DNA from: Euperipatoides rowelli
Lineage: Eukaryota; Onychophora; Udeonychophora; Euonychophora; Peripatopsidae
Assembly: GCA_003024985.2 (NCBI GenBank)
Contig: PXIH01S0000351.1
Length of the DNA stretch: 43,245 nucleotides
Direction: 5' to 3' (one strand)
Part shown: positions 1 to 9,774 of the stretch, piece by piece
How the letters are laid out: each line of letters begins with the position of its first letter
How positions within the stretch are numbered: position 1 is the first letter of the stretch
The notes under the pieces: generated by a model
The model's input: the letters and a program-made list of their open reading frames with translations, nothing else
The model's database searches: none
Told to the model about the DNA's origin: nothing
Position numbers and translations under genes: made by a program

Positions 1-350
1 TTTTTAGGAACTTACCCAACACTGATATATATATATTTTGTGGACTTAGAAAAAAAATTACAGCTCTACTTTTTGCACACCATGTATGCTTAGGAAAGTG
101 TATCCCCGTGGCCGGATGTGCCAGCAACCGTACTTCAGCCGACGATGCCTCACCTGCCACCACTGGTCTCAGCGGACACCCTTGCCGGACCTCAGAACTA
201 ACCCTGAATGTTATAAATCATTGGTCCACTAACCCTAACCCGACGGCAGTGTCTAGGCACTGTACGGTACACACCGTACTAGTGTGTGTGAAAGAAGTAA
301 CGTGTACGCCATCACCCAGATTAGGCACTTGTTTTTAAATTTTTTTTTTA
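1..350. repeat. IGS segment just downstream of 28S A, homologous to 30432-30755
   Basis: Intergenic spacer next to the 28S 3' end. From about 61 onward it matches the segment after the assembly gap in the second unit: both carry a 'ctctactttttgcacacc' stretch, a 'cgtgtac' stretch and a T-rich run just before the 28S sequence. It therefore marks the same point in two neighbouring rDNA units. On the minus strand this is downstream of 28S, so it should hold the 3' ETS and any Pol I terminator, but I recognise no terminator motif. It also resembles the shorter spacer repeats near 28600 and 29000. No convincing gene is present. Confidence 0.8.
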
Positions 351-761
351 ATCCGCTGCAGATGATGTGTGTTGGACCTTGCCAATGAATCCTCCAGCTG
401 AAGGCTGAGTCTCAATAGATCGCGGTGTGGTGGCTGCTCTACCAAGTACGACACCTCGGCCGACACTTAAATCGTCTACAAACGATTCGACACCGGGACG
501 TCAATGAAGGGGGTGACCCTCTAACTATGGTGGCGTGGCGCGAGTTTCGGCCATGGTATGCAGTGTTAGTTGTGGGGTAGGGAAACGGGTCGGGGCCACG
601 CACCGCGAGTGGCGGCAACCCTTAGTGTTACCAGCACGAGACAGAATCCTCACAATGCGGGCTGGATTCTGCCTTAGAGGCATTCAGTTGTAATCCATCG
701 GACTCGACTTCGCGCCACCGGCCTTTCGACCGAGCATGAGAACCGAACGTCCAAACCCACA

Positions 762-775
762 GTTCTTCTCGTACT
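762..775 (-). other. Mutated sarcin-ricin loop in 28S A
   Basis: In reverse complement the site reads AGTACGAGAAGAAC. The same site in unit B (31180-31193) reads AGTACGAGAGGAAC, the near-universal form. The loop is the docking site for elongation factors, so a G-to-A change inside it is strong evidence that this copy is not under selection, unless it is a base-call error. Confidence 0.8.
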
Positions 776-921
776 GAGCAGGATTGCCACAGCGAGGACT
801 TTGCCATTAAAAAAATGCTTTCATCGGTAGGGTAAAACTAACCTATCTCATGACGGTTTAAACCCAGCTCACATTCCCTGTTGGTGGGTGAACAATCCAA
901 CGCTTGGGGAATTCTACTCCG

Positions 922-959
<38 letters not shown>

Positions 960-2168
960 GACGTCGCTATGAACACTTGGCCGCCATAAGCCAGTTATCC
1001 CTGTAGTAACTTTTCTGACACCTCTTGCTTAAAACTTTTAAAGTACGTGAGGGCGTGGGTGACCGTCGTTTCCACTTCGCACATCCCCCGTGAAGGGGAA
1101 CGTGTTTCCAAGGCACAAACACAGAAGCTCGAATATGCCCTTTCGGGTTGGGGGGAGAAAGGATCGATAGGCCACACTTTTGCGGGTCGCATTTGTACTG
1201 AGGATTAGATCGAGCGAGCTTTTGCCCTTTTGCTCAAAGTGAGGTTTCTAACCTTGCCGAGCTCGTCTTAGGAGATCCGTATTACGCTTTGACGGATGTA
1301 CCGCCTCAGTCAAACTCCCCGCCTGATGCTGTCTCTGCGACAGCTCGAGGGCGGATCGTGATTCGGTGGCAGTTCGGCCTCCCGTCTACCGCTGGTGACG
1401 CCATGCGACATGGAGGGAAAGGGTGAGTGGCAACCCCTGTCGGACGGGCGGAGGCTTGAAAACCCCGTAACTAGCTTCGGTCTGGGGAAGAGCCCGGAGT
1501 AGAGGAAAAAGAGATGAGGGGAGCGTGGTCTGTCCCGGAAAGCTCTCCCGAACAATGGATGAAGAGGAAGGTGATCGGAACAGAAAGGTTAAGAATGAGA
1601 CATGAACACCCTGTGGCCTGTGGATGCCTTTTGCAACCACCACCTTGAGAAAAAAAAAAGATTTTTTTACTTTCCCCCATGCACGGTGTTCTGGGCGGCA
1701 CCAGACTGTGAGGCTTTGCATGCACGCCCACTTTGTAACCTTTGGAATCCGAACCTCTCGACCGTCCACATTCGCCGCCGCTGGAGGCAACATTTGAAAA
1801 TAGAAAACCTCCAGAAAGCGGGACGCTCCCTCGCCCCATTATTTTTTTTCCCTGGCTCTTTTTTGGTTGGCCTGGTGGACTGGGTTGGGAACACGGGACC
1901 TCACCATGGGGAAGCGTGACTACTATCACCATGGATGACTGGTGGGCATGGCGGGTGAGAAAATGGGCACCGCCACCACCTTGAATCCGCCCACTTGAAA
2001 ACTTCAAAATTGGGTTAACATGGCTGACCGATCGACAAGCCGCCTCAGCGGATGAGCGAAGAAACGACCGCAGTAGTGGTATTTTACTGATGGATGGTGA
2101 CGGCTTTTTGATGGCCGCCGACCCACCTCCCACTTATGCTACGCCTCCGGCATCTCCTTGCAAAGTCA

Positions 2169-2202
<34 letters not shown>

Positions 2203-2333
2203 AGCCGATTCCACCAAGCCCATTCCCTTGGCTGTGGTTTCACTAGATAGTAGATAGGGACAATAGGAATCTCGTTCATCCATTCATGCTCGTCACTAAT
2301 TAGATGATGAGGCATTTGGCTATTTCAAGAGAG

Positions 2334-2910
2334 AATATACTTACTCCCTGCTGTGGATGAACCATTTACCACATAATGGCAGGAAATATAAGCTGCAGCT
2401 AAACCTGACATGAATGCCGGGAAGTGGTACATATCATACCCCCAGGCACCCATACACACCACATGGGTACATGAGTCTCAATATGTTGTGCTACCACCCT
2501 CAATGTCTAAAATGGCCCCTTCCACAATTGCATCTCTAAGAGTTATTGGCTTAACCCATGCCAAGGTGGGCATTCCGAGTCAGTCGGTGCCTGTCCGGAC
2601 CATACAAGTTACACCCAGCCCTACCCCTTGAAGAAAAGAGGCAGAGCAGAGCTTCCTTGGTACATCCAGGTGTTACCATCAACCTGAGTAGGGAATGTGG
2701 GATTACCAGGGGGAACCTGGATGCCCAAGAAATCTGGTATGGTTAAGGTTCACCAGAGAAATAGTGTAAGCCCTCTCCCCGGTGGGATATGGACCAAGCT
2801 TTGGTCTGATCCACCATTATGGGTTGCTATTCGGGAGGAACTACCCTGAATCCTAAAGAGGACCAAGGCTTAACTGGGAACTTTGAGACCGCCTATACCC
2901 AGTAGGTAGT
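2334..2910. mobile_element. Unidentified 577-bp insert at the R2 region of 28S A
   Basis: The conserved 28S block should read cattt-ggctacc-ttaagagagtcat in this orientation. Here the sequence breaks after 2333 and resumes at about 2911. It is flanked by a diverged direct repeat of about 21 bp: 2313-2333 (catttggctatttcaagag plus 2 nt) and 2911-2932 (cattggctatctcagaagag plus 2 nt). This is what a target-site duplication looks like. The duplicated stretch overlaps the classical R2 insertion site. The insert has no convincing open frame on either strand, no terminal poly(A) and no terminal inverted repeats that I can see. It could be a non-autonomous or internally deleted element using R2 machinery, or another class. 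Unit B has no counterpart. Confidence 0.6.
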
Positions 2911-2979
2911 CATTGGCTATCTCAGAAGAGAGTCATAGTTACCCCGCCATTTACCCATGCTTCTTGGAATTTCTTCACT

Positions 2980-3011
<32 letters not shown>

Positions 3012-4662
3012 CGTGTCAACACCGGTTACCAGCTGTCATGATGTTTTGTTTTAATTAGACAGTCGGATTCCCCGGGTCTGTGCCAGTTCTGAGATGGCCA
3101 TCGACCGCTGGCCGAGTGCGGGCAACCGGATGGGAAGTTGATGGGAGTGAACCCGCTGACCCGCCTATGGTAATGGTGTCCTGCCTACGGTAACAGTGTG
3201 AGGAGACAGGGAGGATGATGACTAACACTCCCGAAAGAGATGCTGACATCAAACCTCCCTTTCCACCTCTCACCTCCTGAGATGACCTAGGTGTTACACC
3301 CGATGGGTAGTCAGCTCAGGGAGATGACCGCTGGGAACAAGCTCCCTTCGCCAACCAGCCGACGAGCTTTGCTACCAGGCTCAGTGTCCACCTGATGGCA
3401 GACAGAGCCACCCCGGCCCGGGCCCTCAGAGCCAATCCATTTCCCGAAGTTACGGATCCAACTTGCTGACTTCCCTTACCTACATTCTTCTATCGACCAG
3501 AGGCTGTTTACCTTGGAGACCTGCTGCAGATATGGGTACATTCCGGCACGAAAATCACCTCCTTGATGGTGAGTCACTCCCTCGGATTTTTAAGGGCCAG
3601 CAGAAGCGCACCAGACACTGCGAGAACGGCGGCACTTTATGGGTCTCCATGTCCCTATCACCAAGTAAACTGATTCCAGGGAGTCCGACCATTACAAAGA
3701 AAAGACAACTCTTCCTGGGACCTCTGCCGACGTCTCCGAGTTCATTTGCATTACCGCTAAACAAGCCGTGCCGTGCGAGGTGAGCATGAGGGGGCTTACT
3801 CCCTCTCTCCTCACCACCATGCTGTGTGGGTCTTTTTTTTTTCAAACCACACAATTGGAATTCATTATCCCCACCCCCCGCTACACATCACTGTCTTTTA
3901 CTTGATTTCAACGGGCCTTTTCACTCCTGCCGATCCCCGACTCGGAGGAGTCATGGTCGATGGCTGGGCGAAAGGTGTCAAGAATCCTGGCAATGAAAAC
4001 ACCCAAGTTTTGGTGACAGGGGGGAGGTAGCGTAAACTGAAAAATTTACTACTATTAAATTGAATACACACACACAGACCTGAAAAGGTTACCGGCTATT
4101 CCGCAGCTGACGGGAGGAAAGTTTCTGCCCCACTCTCTCTCCTCACTGCAGATGGCCAACTTCCATGTCCGGGTCTGGGAATATTAACCCGATTCCCTTT
4201 CGACTTTCGAGTGGCCCAGTCATCTACAAATAGCAAAGCTGCCGATAAATAAAGACCTCCTGGGGATTGCTCTTAGGATCAACTGACCCACGTTCAACCG
4301 CTGTTCACGTGGAACCCTTCTCCACTTCAGCCCTCGAGGGTCTCGCTCGAGTATTTGATACTACCACCAAAATCTGTGCCGGCGGTGGCTTCCGGACGGG
4401 CTCACGCCTTGCCGTTCCGAGCTCACCGCCATGGCCCTCTTACTCATATTCGCCTGGCTACCTTTCTCTTTGCCGAGACGGCCGGGTATAGGCTCGACAC
4501 TCCAGCACCATCCATTTTCAGGGCCGGTCGCTTCGGCAGGTGAGNTGTTACACACTCCTTAGTGGATTCCGACTTCCATGGCCACCTCCCTGCTGTCTAT
4601 AGTGACCGACGCCTTTCGTGAGATCCTATGAGCATCCGCGCGCCGGGCACCTTAACCTGCCA

Positions 4663-4700
<38 letters not shown>

Positions 4701-6253
4701 ACGGCCCAATTGGAGCTCTCATGTGAGTAGCTGAGCTTGGTTTCGGAAAGCGTCGGACATCTCACCCGTTAATAGTTTGAGAATAGGTTGAGGCTGTTAC
4801 GACCCCGAGGCCTCTAATCATTCGCTTTACTGGATGACACCGGATGTGTTAAAACTCCGAGCTGCAGCTATCCTGAGAGGAACTTTGGAGGGAACCAGCT
4901 ACTAGATGGTTCGATTAGTCTTTCACCCCTATACCTGGATCCGACAATCAATTTGCACATCAGAATCGCTACAGACCTCCACCAGAGTTTCCTCCAGCTT
5001 CATCCTGTCTGGGAATAGTTCACCGTATTTCGGGTCCTAACATGTACACTCTTGCTCCGCCTCCGCTGACCCTGCTGCAGTGAAATGACAAAGCCAACCA
5101 AATAAGACAGGCCGGCAGTGCGCCCTGTCAGCTGCCAAAAAAATCATCCCTATGGGGATCCCGCCTAAGGTTCACTTTCATTGCGCCTTCGGGCTTCGAG
5201 GGAAACCCTACGACTCGCGCACGTGTTAGACTCCTTGGTCCGTGTTTCAAGATGGGATGAGCTGATGACTGACCTACTCGCCACTGACCGACACCTGGCC
5301 TCGAAGGTAGCTACCTACCCTGCTGCTACGGAGACCGCACCGTCCATGAAACTCCTGCACCAAAATCGTAGGCGAGAATGACGGGAGTAGACAGCACGGG
5401 GCGGCAAGGCCCTTTGCCCCATCCACCAGAATGGACAGGGCTAGCTGTGTCAGAACCCGTGCTCATGGGTGCAGGTCGTCCTTGGAGGCCGGGCAGCTTA
5501 TCAGGTAATGGCGGACGGGTAACCACAACTCGCCAATGGCACGAAGCCGCTGGGACATGCCTCCGCATCACATTGACCTTCCAACCACCTGCCCACCAGT
5601 TGTGGCATCCTCCCTGGAGGAAATGCACCCTTCGTCGACACCATCCATTTGCACTCGGCCAGCCAGGGATGGTCGCATCAGATCCATCTGAAACCCCCTG
5701 CTCACGTCGCATCCCTTTCCTGGTCAAAAGGGGGATGATGGAGACGGAGGACACCGGCGGCCCGGACAGCTGAAGGGTTGATTCCTCTCGGTTCGGGCTT
5801 CAAGGTTCCGCCCGTTTACCTCCGAGCTGTTTCACATACTGTTGAACTCTCTCTTCAAAGTACTTTTCAACTTTCCCTCACAGTACTTGTTTGCTATCTG
5901 TATCGCCGTGAGTATTTAGCTTTAGATAGAGTTTACCACCCACTTCAGGGTGTGCTCTCGGGCAACCCTACTCTCGGGAGGTTCCGACCAGCTGCCATGG
6001 TTCGACCACTAGGGGCCTCACACCTGCCTGGGGTGCATGCTCCGTTCATGGAAACTTGGGTCTCCGCTGGTGGACCAGAAGGTGTCCCTCCCTTAAGTCA
6101 CAGTTCCCGGTGGCCATAGCACAAACCGTGGGATTCGGCATTGGGCTCTTCACCTTTCACTCACCGCTACCGGGGGAATCTTCATTAGTTTATTTTCCTC
6201 CACTTAGTAATATGCTTAAATTCAGCGGGTGATCTTGTCCGATCCAAAGTCAG

Positions 6254-6339
6254 GCGATATGGATTTTTTTTTTTGCTATCCATTTTTTTTATCAGGTTTT
6301 TTTGGGTGACCAAGGATCATCCACCTTCTTCCCTGCCTA
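6254..6339 (-). other. ITS2, unit A (very short)
   Basis: Spacer between 28S and 5.8S. It is only about 85-100 bp, against about 690 bp in unit B. The two share the part next to 28S (gcgatatgga, T-runs, gggtgaccaagga, cttcttccctgcctacac) and then diverge abruptly at about 6341, where unit A goes straight to 5.8S. A deletion in A is the simpler reading, since B matches the normal size of an animal ITS2 better. Confidence 0.8.
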
Positions 6340-6468
6340 CACCCAAGGCCATAATGTGCATTCAAAAGGTCGATGATCGAGGTGTCCTGCAAATCACATT
6401 ATTTATCACAGTTGGCTGCGTTCTTCATCGACCGGCAAGCCGAGTGATCCACCGCTCGAAGACGTGTC
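6340..6468 (-). rRNA. 5.8S rRNA gene, unit A
   Basis: Minus-strand 5.8S. It contains the conserved stretches (reverse complement) GCGGTGGATCACTCGG, CGATGAAGAACGCAG, TGCAGGACACCTCG and the region ending in ATGTGCATT. The 3' part shows CpG-to-TpG/CpA changes, for example gcattcaaaag where gcgttcgaa is usual. The ends are placed by comparison with the general animal 5.8S and are approximate. It is the more complete of the two 5.8S copies in the window. Confidence 0.93.
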
Positions 6469-7290
6469 TGTGTGTTACGACTTGTTCACTCTCACTACCT
6501 CTCTCTCCAACCAACATTCTCTCTGCTCCTAGGCATCAAATTTACACAAAGTCGGCCCGGGCTATTTGATCGGCATGGTCAACCACCTCCACCCTCCTTT
6601 CCACCGTGCGTTATGCAAATACATCGAAACAAACCCAGGCGGCACGTGGCCCGATGGGCTCCTTAAAGCTCACATGCCACCACACGGGTTCTCACCGATC
6701 CGCCGTCTCCGGTTACTGAATGTCTTGGGTTTGGCTGTAGGCGGCGGCCATACCAGAATAGCTACCTGGTAGACTCTCCTGGGTGTGCATCCTTTTTTTT
6801 ACACCCAGTCAATGGCAACACCGACACAGTCCGGCACACACCTGTTTCTCTTCCCCAACTCAAGTCGTGCACGATACCGTTCCCGTTAAAAAAATATACA
6901 AAATTCCAAAACTGGGCTATTTGATCGTCCCAGACGGTGATGGGTCGGCTCGTGCGCTCTCCTCCAAGGCATCCAAATTACAAACACAAGTCAGCATGGG
7001 CTATTTGATCATCCTGGTCGACCGCCTCTCTACCTTTCAACCCTTCTGCGCACACTTGTTCTCTGTCTCACTGTCCCATGCACTCTTCTGAGGCGTCAAG
7101 TTAAACAAGTCGGCCCGGGCTATTTGAACGTCCTGGTCGACCGCCTCTCTTTTTTTGACCAACTCTTGATCCATAGTGACCGGCTTTGTTCTATTCATTC
7201 AAAAAGAAAAAGGAGCCATCATCACTCCACTGTGCCAAGCCAAGCAGATATTGGCAGCAACCAGCCTCTCTTTTTCCTTTCTTTCCTTGG
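6469..7290 (-). other. ITS1, unit A, with dispersed internal repeats
   Basis: Spacer between 5.8S and 18S, about 820 bp. It contains a repeated motif built on 'gggctatttgatc' followed by a 'ggtcgaccgcctc'-like stretch. Copies start near 6559, 6914, 6998 and 7117. The same four copies occur at matching places in unit B (near 37618, 37975, 38060, 38178). The repeats are therefore old and predate the two units. No gene is seen. Confidence 0.85.
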
Positions 7291-8295
7291 TAATGATCCT
7301 TCCACAGGTTCACCTATGGATACCTTATTACGACTTTTGCTTCCTCTAAATGATTAAGTTCGGGCATCTTCCCGGCCGGTTGACCCTGAAAGAAAAAACC
7401 GCCGACCCCGGTAGGTAGCAATGGCTCGGAACGGGCACCGGTCCAAAGACCTCACTAAATTGTTAAATCGGTAGTAGCAATGGGCAGTGTGTACAAAGGG
7501 CAGGGATGTAATCAATGTGAGCTGATGACTTGCAACCATACTTCCCCCAGAACCCGAAGGCTTGGGTTTCCTGGTGGCTGCCCGCCAAGTCATGGTAGTA
7601 ACCCAGGCGGATCGTCAGGTGGCATCGTTTATGGTCAGAACTAGTGCAGTATCTGATCGCCTTCGAACCTCTTTCGTTCGTGATTAAGGAAAACATTCTT
7701 GGCAAATGCTTTCGCAACGGTTCGTCTCGCGGCGGTCCTAGAATTTCACCTTTCGAGCCACGGTACAAATGCCCCCGGCCGTCCCTCTTAATCATGATGG
7801 NGGAAAATNCCNAAAACCAACAAAATAGGACNACCGGTCCTCTTTCATTATTCCATGCGTGACTATTCAGGCNCNGGTCTTTTTTAAACNANGCTTTACC
7901 NGCCTGCCTGGAGCACTNTAATTTTTTCAAAGTAAACGTTCGGCGACCCGAACTGGCGGACACTCACTGAAGAGCACCACGGGGGCCTCTGCGACTGTGT
8001 GGTTCCGGGGGCTTGGAGGGAGACGCGCCGCTCGAAGGCGGCGGCCCGCCGGCCCGAAAACCCAAATCCAACTACAAGCTTTTTAACCACAGCAACTTTA
8101 ATATACGCTATCAGAGATGGAATTACCCAGCTACTGGCACCAGACTTGCCCTCCGATAGATCCTCGTTAAAAGGATTTAGAGCGGACTCATTCCGATTAC
8201 NAGGCCTCGTTAAGAGTCCCGTATCGTTATTTTTCGTCACTACCTCCCCGTTCGGGGATTGGTTAATTTGCATGCCTTCTGCCTTCCTTGGATGT
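7291..8295 (-). pseudogene. 18S rRNA gene unit A, 3' portion, with a 675-nt internal deletion
   Basis: The 3' end of 18S is clear at 7291 (taatgatccttcc...aggttcacct in this orientation). The gene then runs to 8295, where the retrotransposon tandem interrupts it. At about 7518-7531 the sequence jumps from 'gagctgatgac' to 'ttgcaaccatac'. Unit B has about 675 nt between these points (38279-38955), so a block of the 3' domain, including V7, is missing here. The junction has a few bases of microhomology. The normally invariant segment near 8127 reads gaattacccagctactgg instead of gaattaccgcggctgctgg. Ten single N bases lie in 7801-7917 and one at 8201, so local sequence quality is limited. The 5' part of the gene is at 24861-25394. 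Confidence 0.93.
8281..8295 (+). repeat. 18S target copy (first of three) bordering E1
   Basis: The 15-bp 18S segment gccttccttggatgt occurs here, again at 16470-16484 between E1 and E2, and again at 24861-24875 where 18S resumes. It is part of the conserved 18S stretch whose rRNA-sense form is ACATCCAAGGAAGGC. It acts as the target-site duplication of both insertions. Confidence 0.93.
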
Positions 8296-8700
8296 TGCAA
8301 GGTTAACATCTAAGGTTGGAATGGGACAACTAAAGTCAAAATTTTTTAAGTTTATTTATGATCCAGGGTGTTTTTTTTTTTGTGATAAATGTCAACATAA
8401 GGTATTTATCTTTATTTTAAAACTAAAAATATTTCAATAGGAGGTTTATTTTGGATTTTATAAGTGTTTTTAATGATATAACTCTAAGTTGAGATTTTTG
8501 AAAGTGAAAAAAGTGCCAAAAATAATTGCTGTATTTTATTAATATTTGGTAAAAAGTTTCTAATTACATATATTTTAACTTATAAATAATAAAATCTTAA
8601 AAATAATTAATAGTTTTTGAAATATTATGAAATTATGTTTAACCTAGGATTAGCCTATGCTGAGACTTAACCAACTTTGGAGTGAGAATTTAATATTAAC

Positions 8701-8761
8701 ACTTCGCGGCCGACGCCCGATATAGCTCGGGCATTGTTATCAAGACGCGAATCCGATGCCN
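8701..8761 (+). other. GC-rich, CpG-rich island in E1 5' UTR with a hairpin
   Basis: About 60 bp of GC-rich sequence inside an AT-rich leader. It contains the inverted repeat gcccga/tcgggc around a 6-nt loop (about 8716-8733), then 'gcgaatccgatgcc'. The 'atagctcgg' and 'cgaatcc' parts loosely recall the A and B boxes of tRNA genes, but the spacing and arms do not form a full tRNA. It ends at an N. It could be a tRNA-like promoter remnant, a structured RNA or inserted foreign sequence. I see no counterpart in E2. Confidence 0.4.
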
Positions 8762-9599
8762 ATTAAAGAAATAACAATTTTTTTAAAAAAGGCTAAATTA
8801 TGGCAGTCTGGAGGGCTTGCCAAGTAAAAAAAATGTTAGTACAGAAAGTGTTAAAAGTTTTTATTTAAGAGTTCTTATGAATTTTTTATTGTTCTTTGTC
8901 TTTTAATCTTTAATTTGAGTTATAGTTTGTCAGATTTACTTGAGAAATACTCAAGTTATAGCACAATTAGATTTTGACCTGGCAGCCATCTTTGATTTTC
9001 AGAATTTACTGTTTTTGTGAATTATATCAAAGGCAGTCTTCATTTTGAGGTTCTGAAATCAATTGGCCTATATAATATATATTTGGAAAATAAATATCTA
9101 ATCATTGTGGTTTGAAATACAATATTTAAAAATGCCTTGACTTGTGTTAAAAATTAATTAACATTGAGTTCTTGTATAGAGACATTGAATAGTAACTGTC
9201 AATTGATTTATTAATAAGTTGGTTTATTTTTGATGAATTCTCACCAAATTTGGTTTTTTGGTTTATTTATGTTTTTGGAGACTATAAACTGAATTTGGAG
9301 TTTTAAATAAAAAATTTTTGTGTATTATTCAATTTTAAATTACCCCTACCCCAAATTTTAAAATTTTAAATTTTTGATATATTGTAATAACTTTTTAAGT
9401 TATTGTTGAGATTTTATAAAAATTTGTTTTTGAGCTAATTTCAATATATTTTATTGGAATCACTCATTAGAAAATTGAAAAACTATAAAAAAGGTGTGTT
9501 TTTAATAAAGGTGTTTTATTTTGATTTTAACCTTATTTTTAATATTTTTTTTTTAACAAGTGTTAACACAGGGATGTATCCTTTATGTTAATATAACCA

Positions 9600-9773
9600 T
9601 TTTTAATTGTGTTGAATGATCTCTTTTTGAACCAGACAAGGCTATATTTTATTTTTTGACTTGTTTTGGTTTAATAAAGACTATAATTTTTAATTGTGTT
9701 GAATGATCTCTTTTTGAACCAGACAAGGCTATATTTTATTTTTTGACTTGTTTTGGTTTAATAAAGACTATAG
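9600..9773 (+). repeat. 87-bp tandem duplication upstream of ORF1 in E1
   Basis: Two nearly perfect copies (9600-9686 and 9687-9773) of a unit starting tttttaattgtgttgaatga and ending ataaagactata. The second copy ends immediately before the ATG proposed for ORF1 at 9775. The near identity, in an otherwise decayed element, means the duplication is recent or is an assembly artefact. Tandem repeats in a 5' UTR are common in non-LTR elements and can carry promoter activity. Confidence 0.9.
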
Positions 9774-9774
9774 T

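Larger units (their letters stand above)
350..6253 (-). rRNA. 28S rRNA gene, unit A (diverged, interrupted, probably non-functional)
   Basis: Large-subunit rRNA read on the minus strand. The 5' end is near 6253 (the segment containing gcttaaattcagcggg in reverse complement). The 3' end is near 350; both ends are estimates. Recognisable conserved parts are the 5' domain near 6210-6230, the block around 2281-2325 (aattagatgatgaggcat), the block around 2960-3060 and the sarcin-ricin region at 762-775. That loop reads AGTACGAGAAGAAC instead of the nearly invariant AGTACGAGAGGAAC, which unit B keeps. A 577-bp insert sits at 2334-2910. Compared with unit B it has extra sequence at about 1325-1660 and 5626-5786, probably expansion segments lost from B. 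Many C/T and G/A differences from unit B suggest decay of methylated CpG. The identity is certain; loss of function is inferred from the loop change and the insert. Confidence 0.95.
8296..9774 (+). other. E1 5' UTR
   Basis: About 1.48 kb of AT-rich sequence without a convincing gene. Pieces resemble the E2 5' UTR: a 'taccccaaat' segment near 9346 matches one near 17383, and an 'agcctat' segment near 8652 matches one near 17212. Because the element lies antisense to rRNA transcription it cannot ride on the Pol I transcript, so an internal promoter should lie here. I cannot identify its motif. Confidence 0.75.

Noticed and set aside
1471-2133. Long minus-strand open frame (220 codons) in 28S A, and similar frames in both 28S genes
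   Set aside because: It lies within recognisable rRNA sequence, has a low-complexity composition and is not kept in unit B. Chance open frame.
2241-2260. R1 insertion site of 28S (and 32320-32340 in unit B)
   Set aside because: The 'tagatagtagatagggac' block is uninterrupted in both units, so no R1 element is present.
8296-8400. HDV-like self-cleaving ribozyme at the element 5' end
   Set aside because: Such ribozymes begin many R2-type elements, but I could not find the required nested pairing at the E1, E2 or E3 starts by eye.
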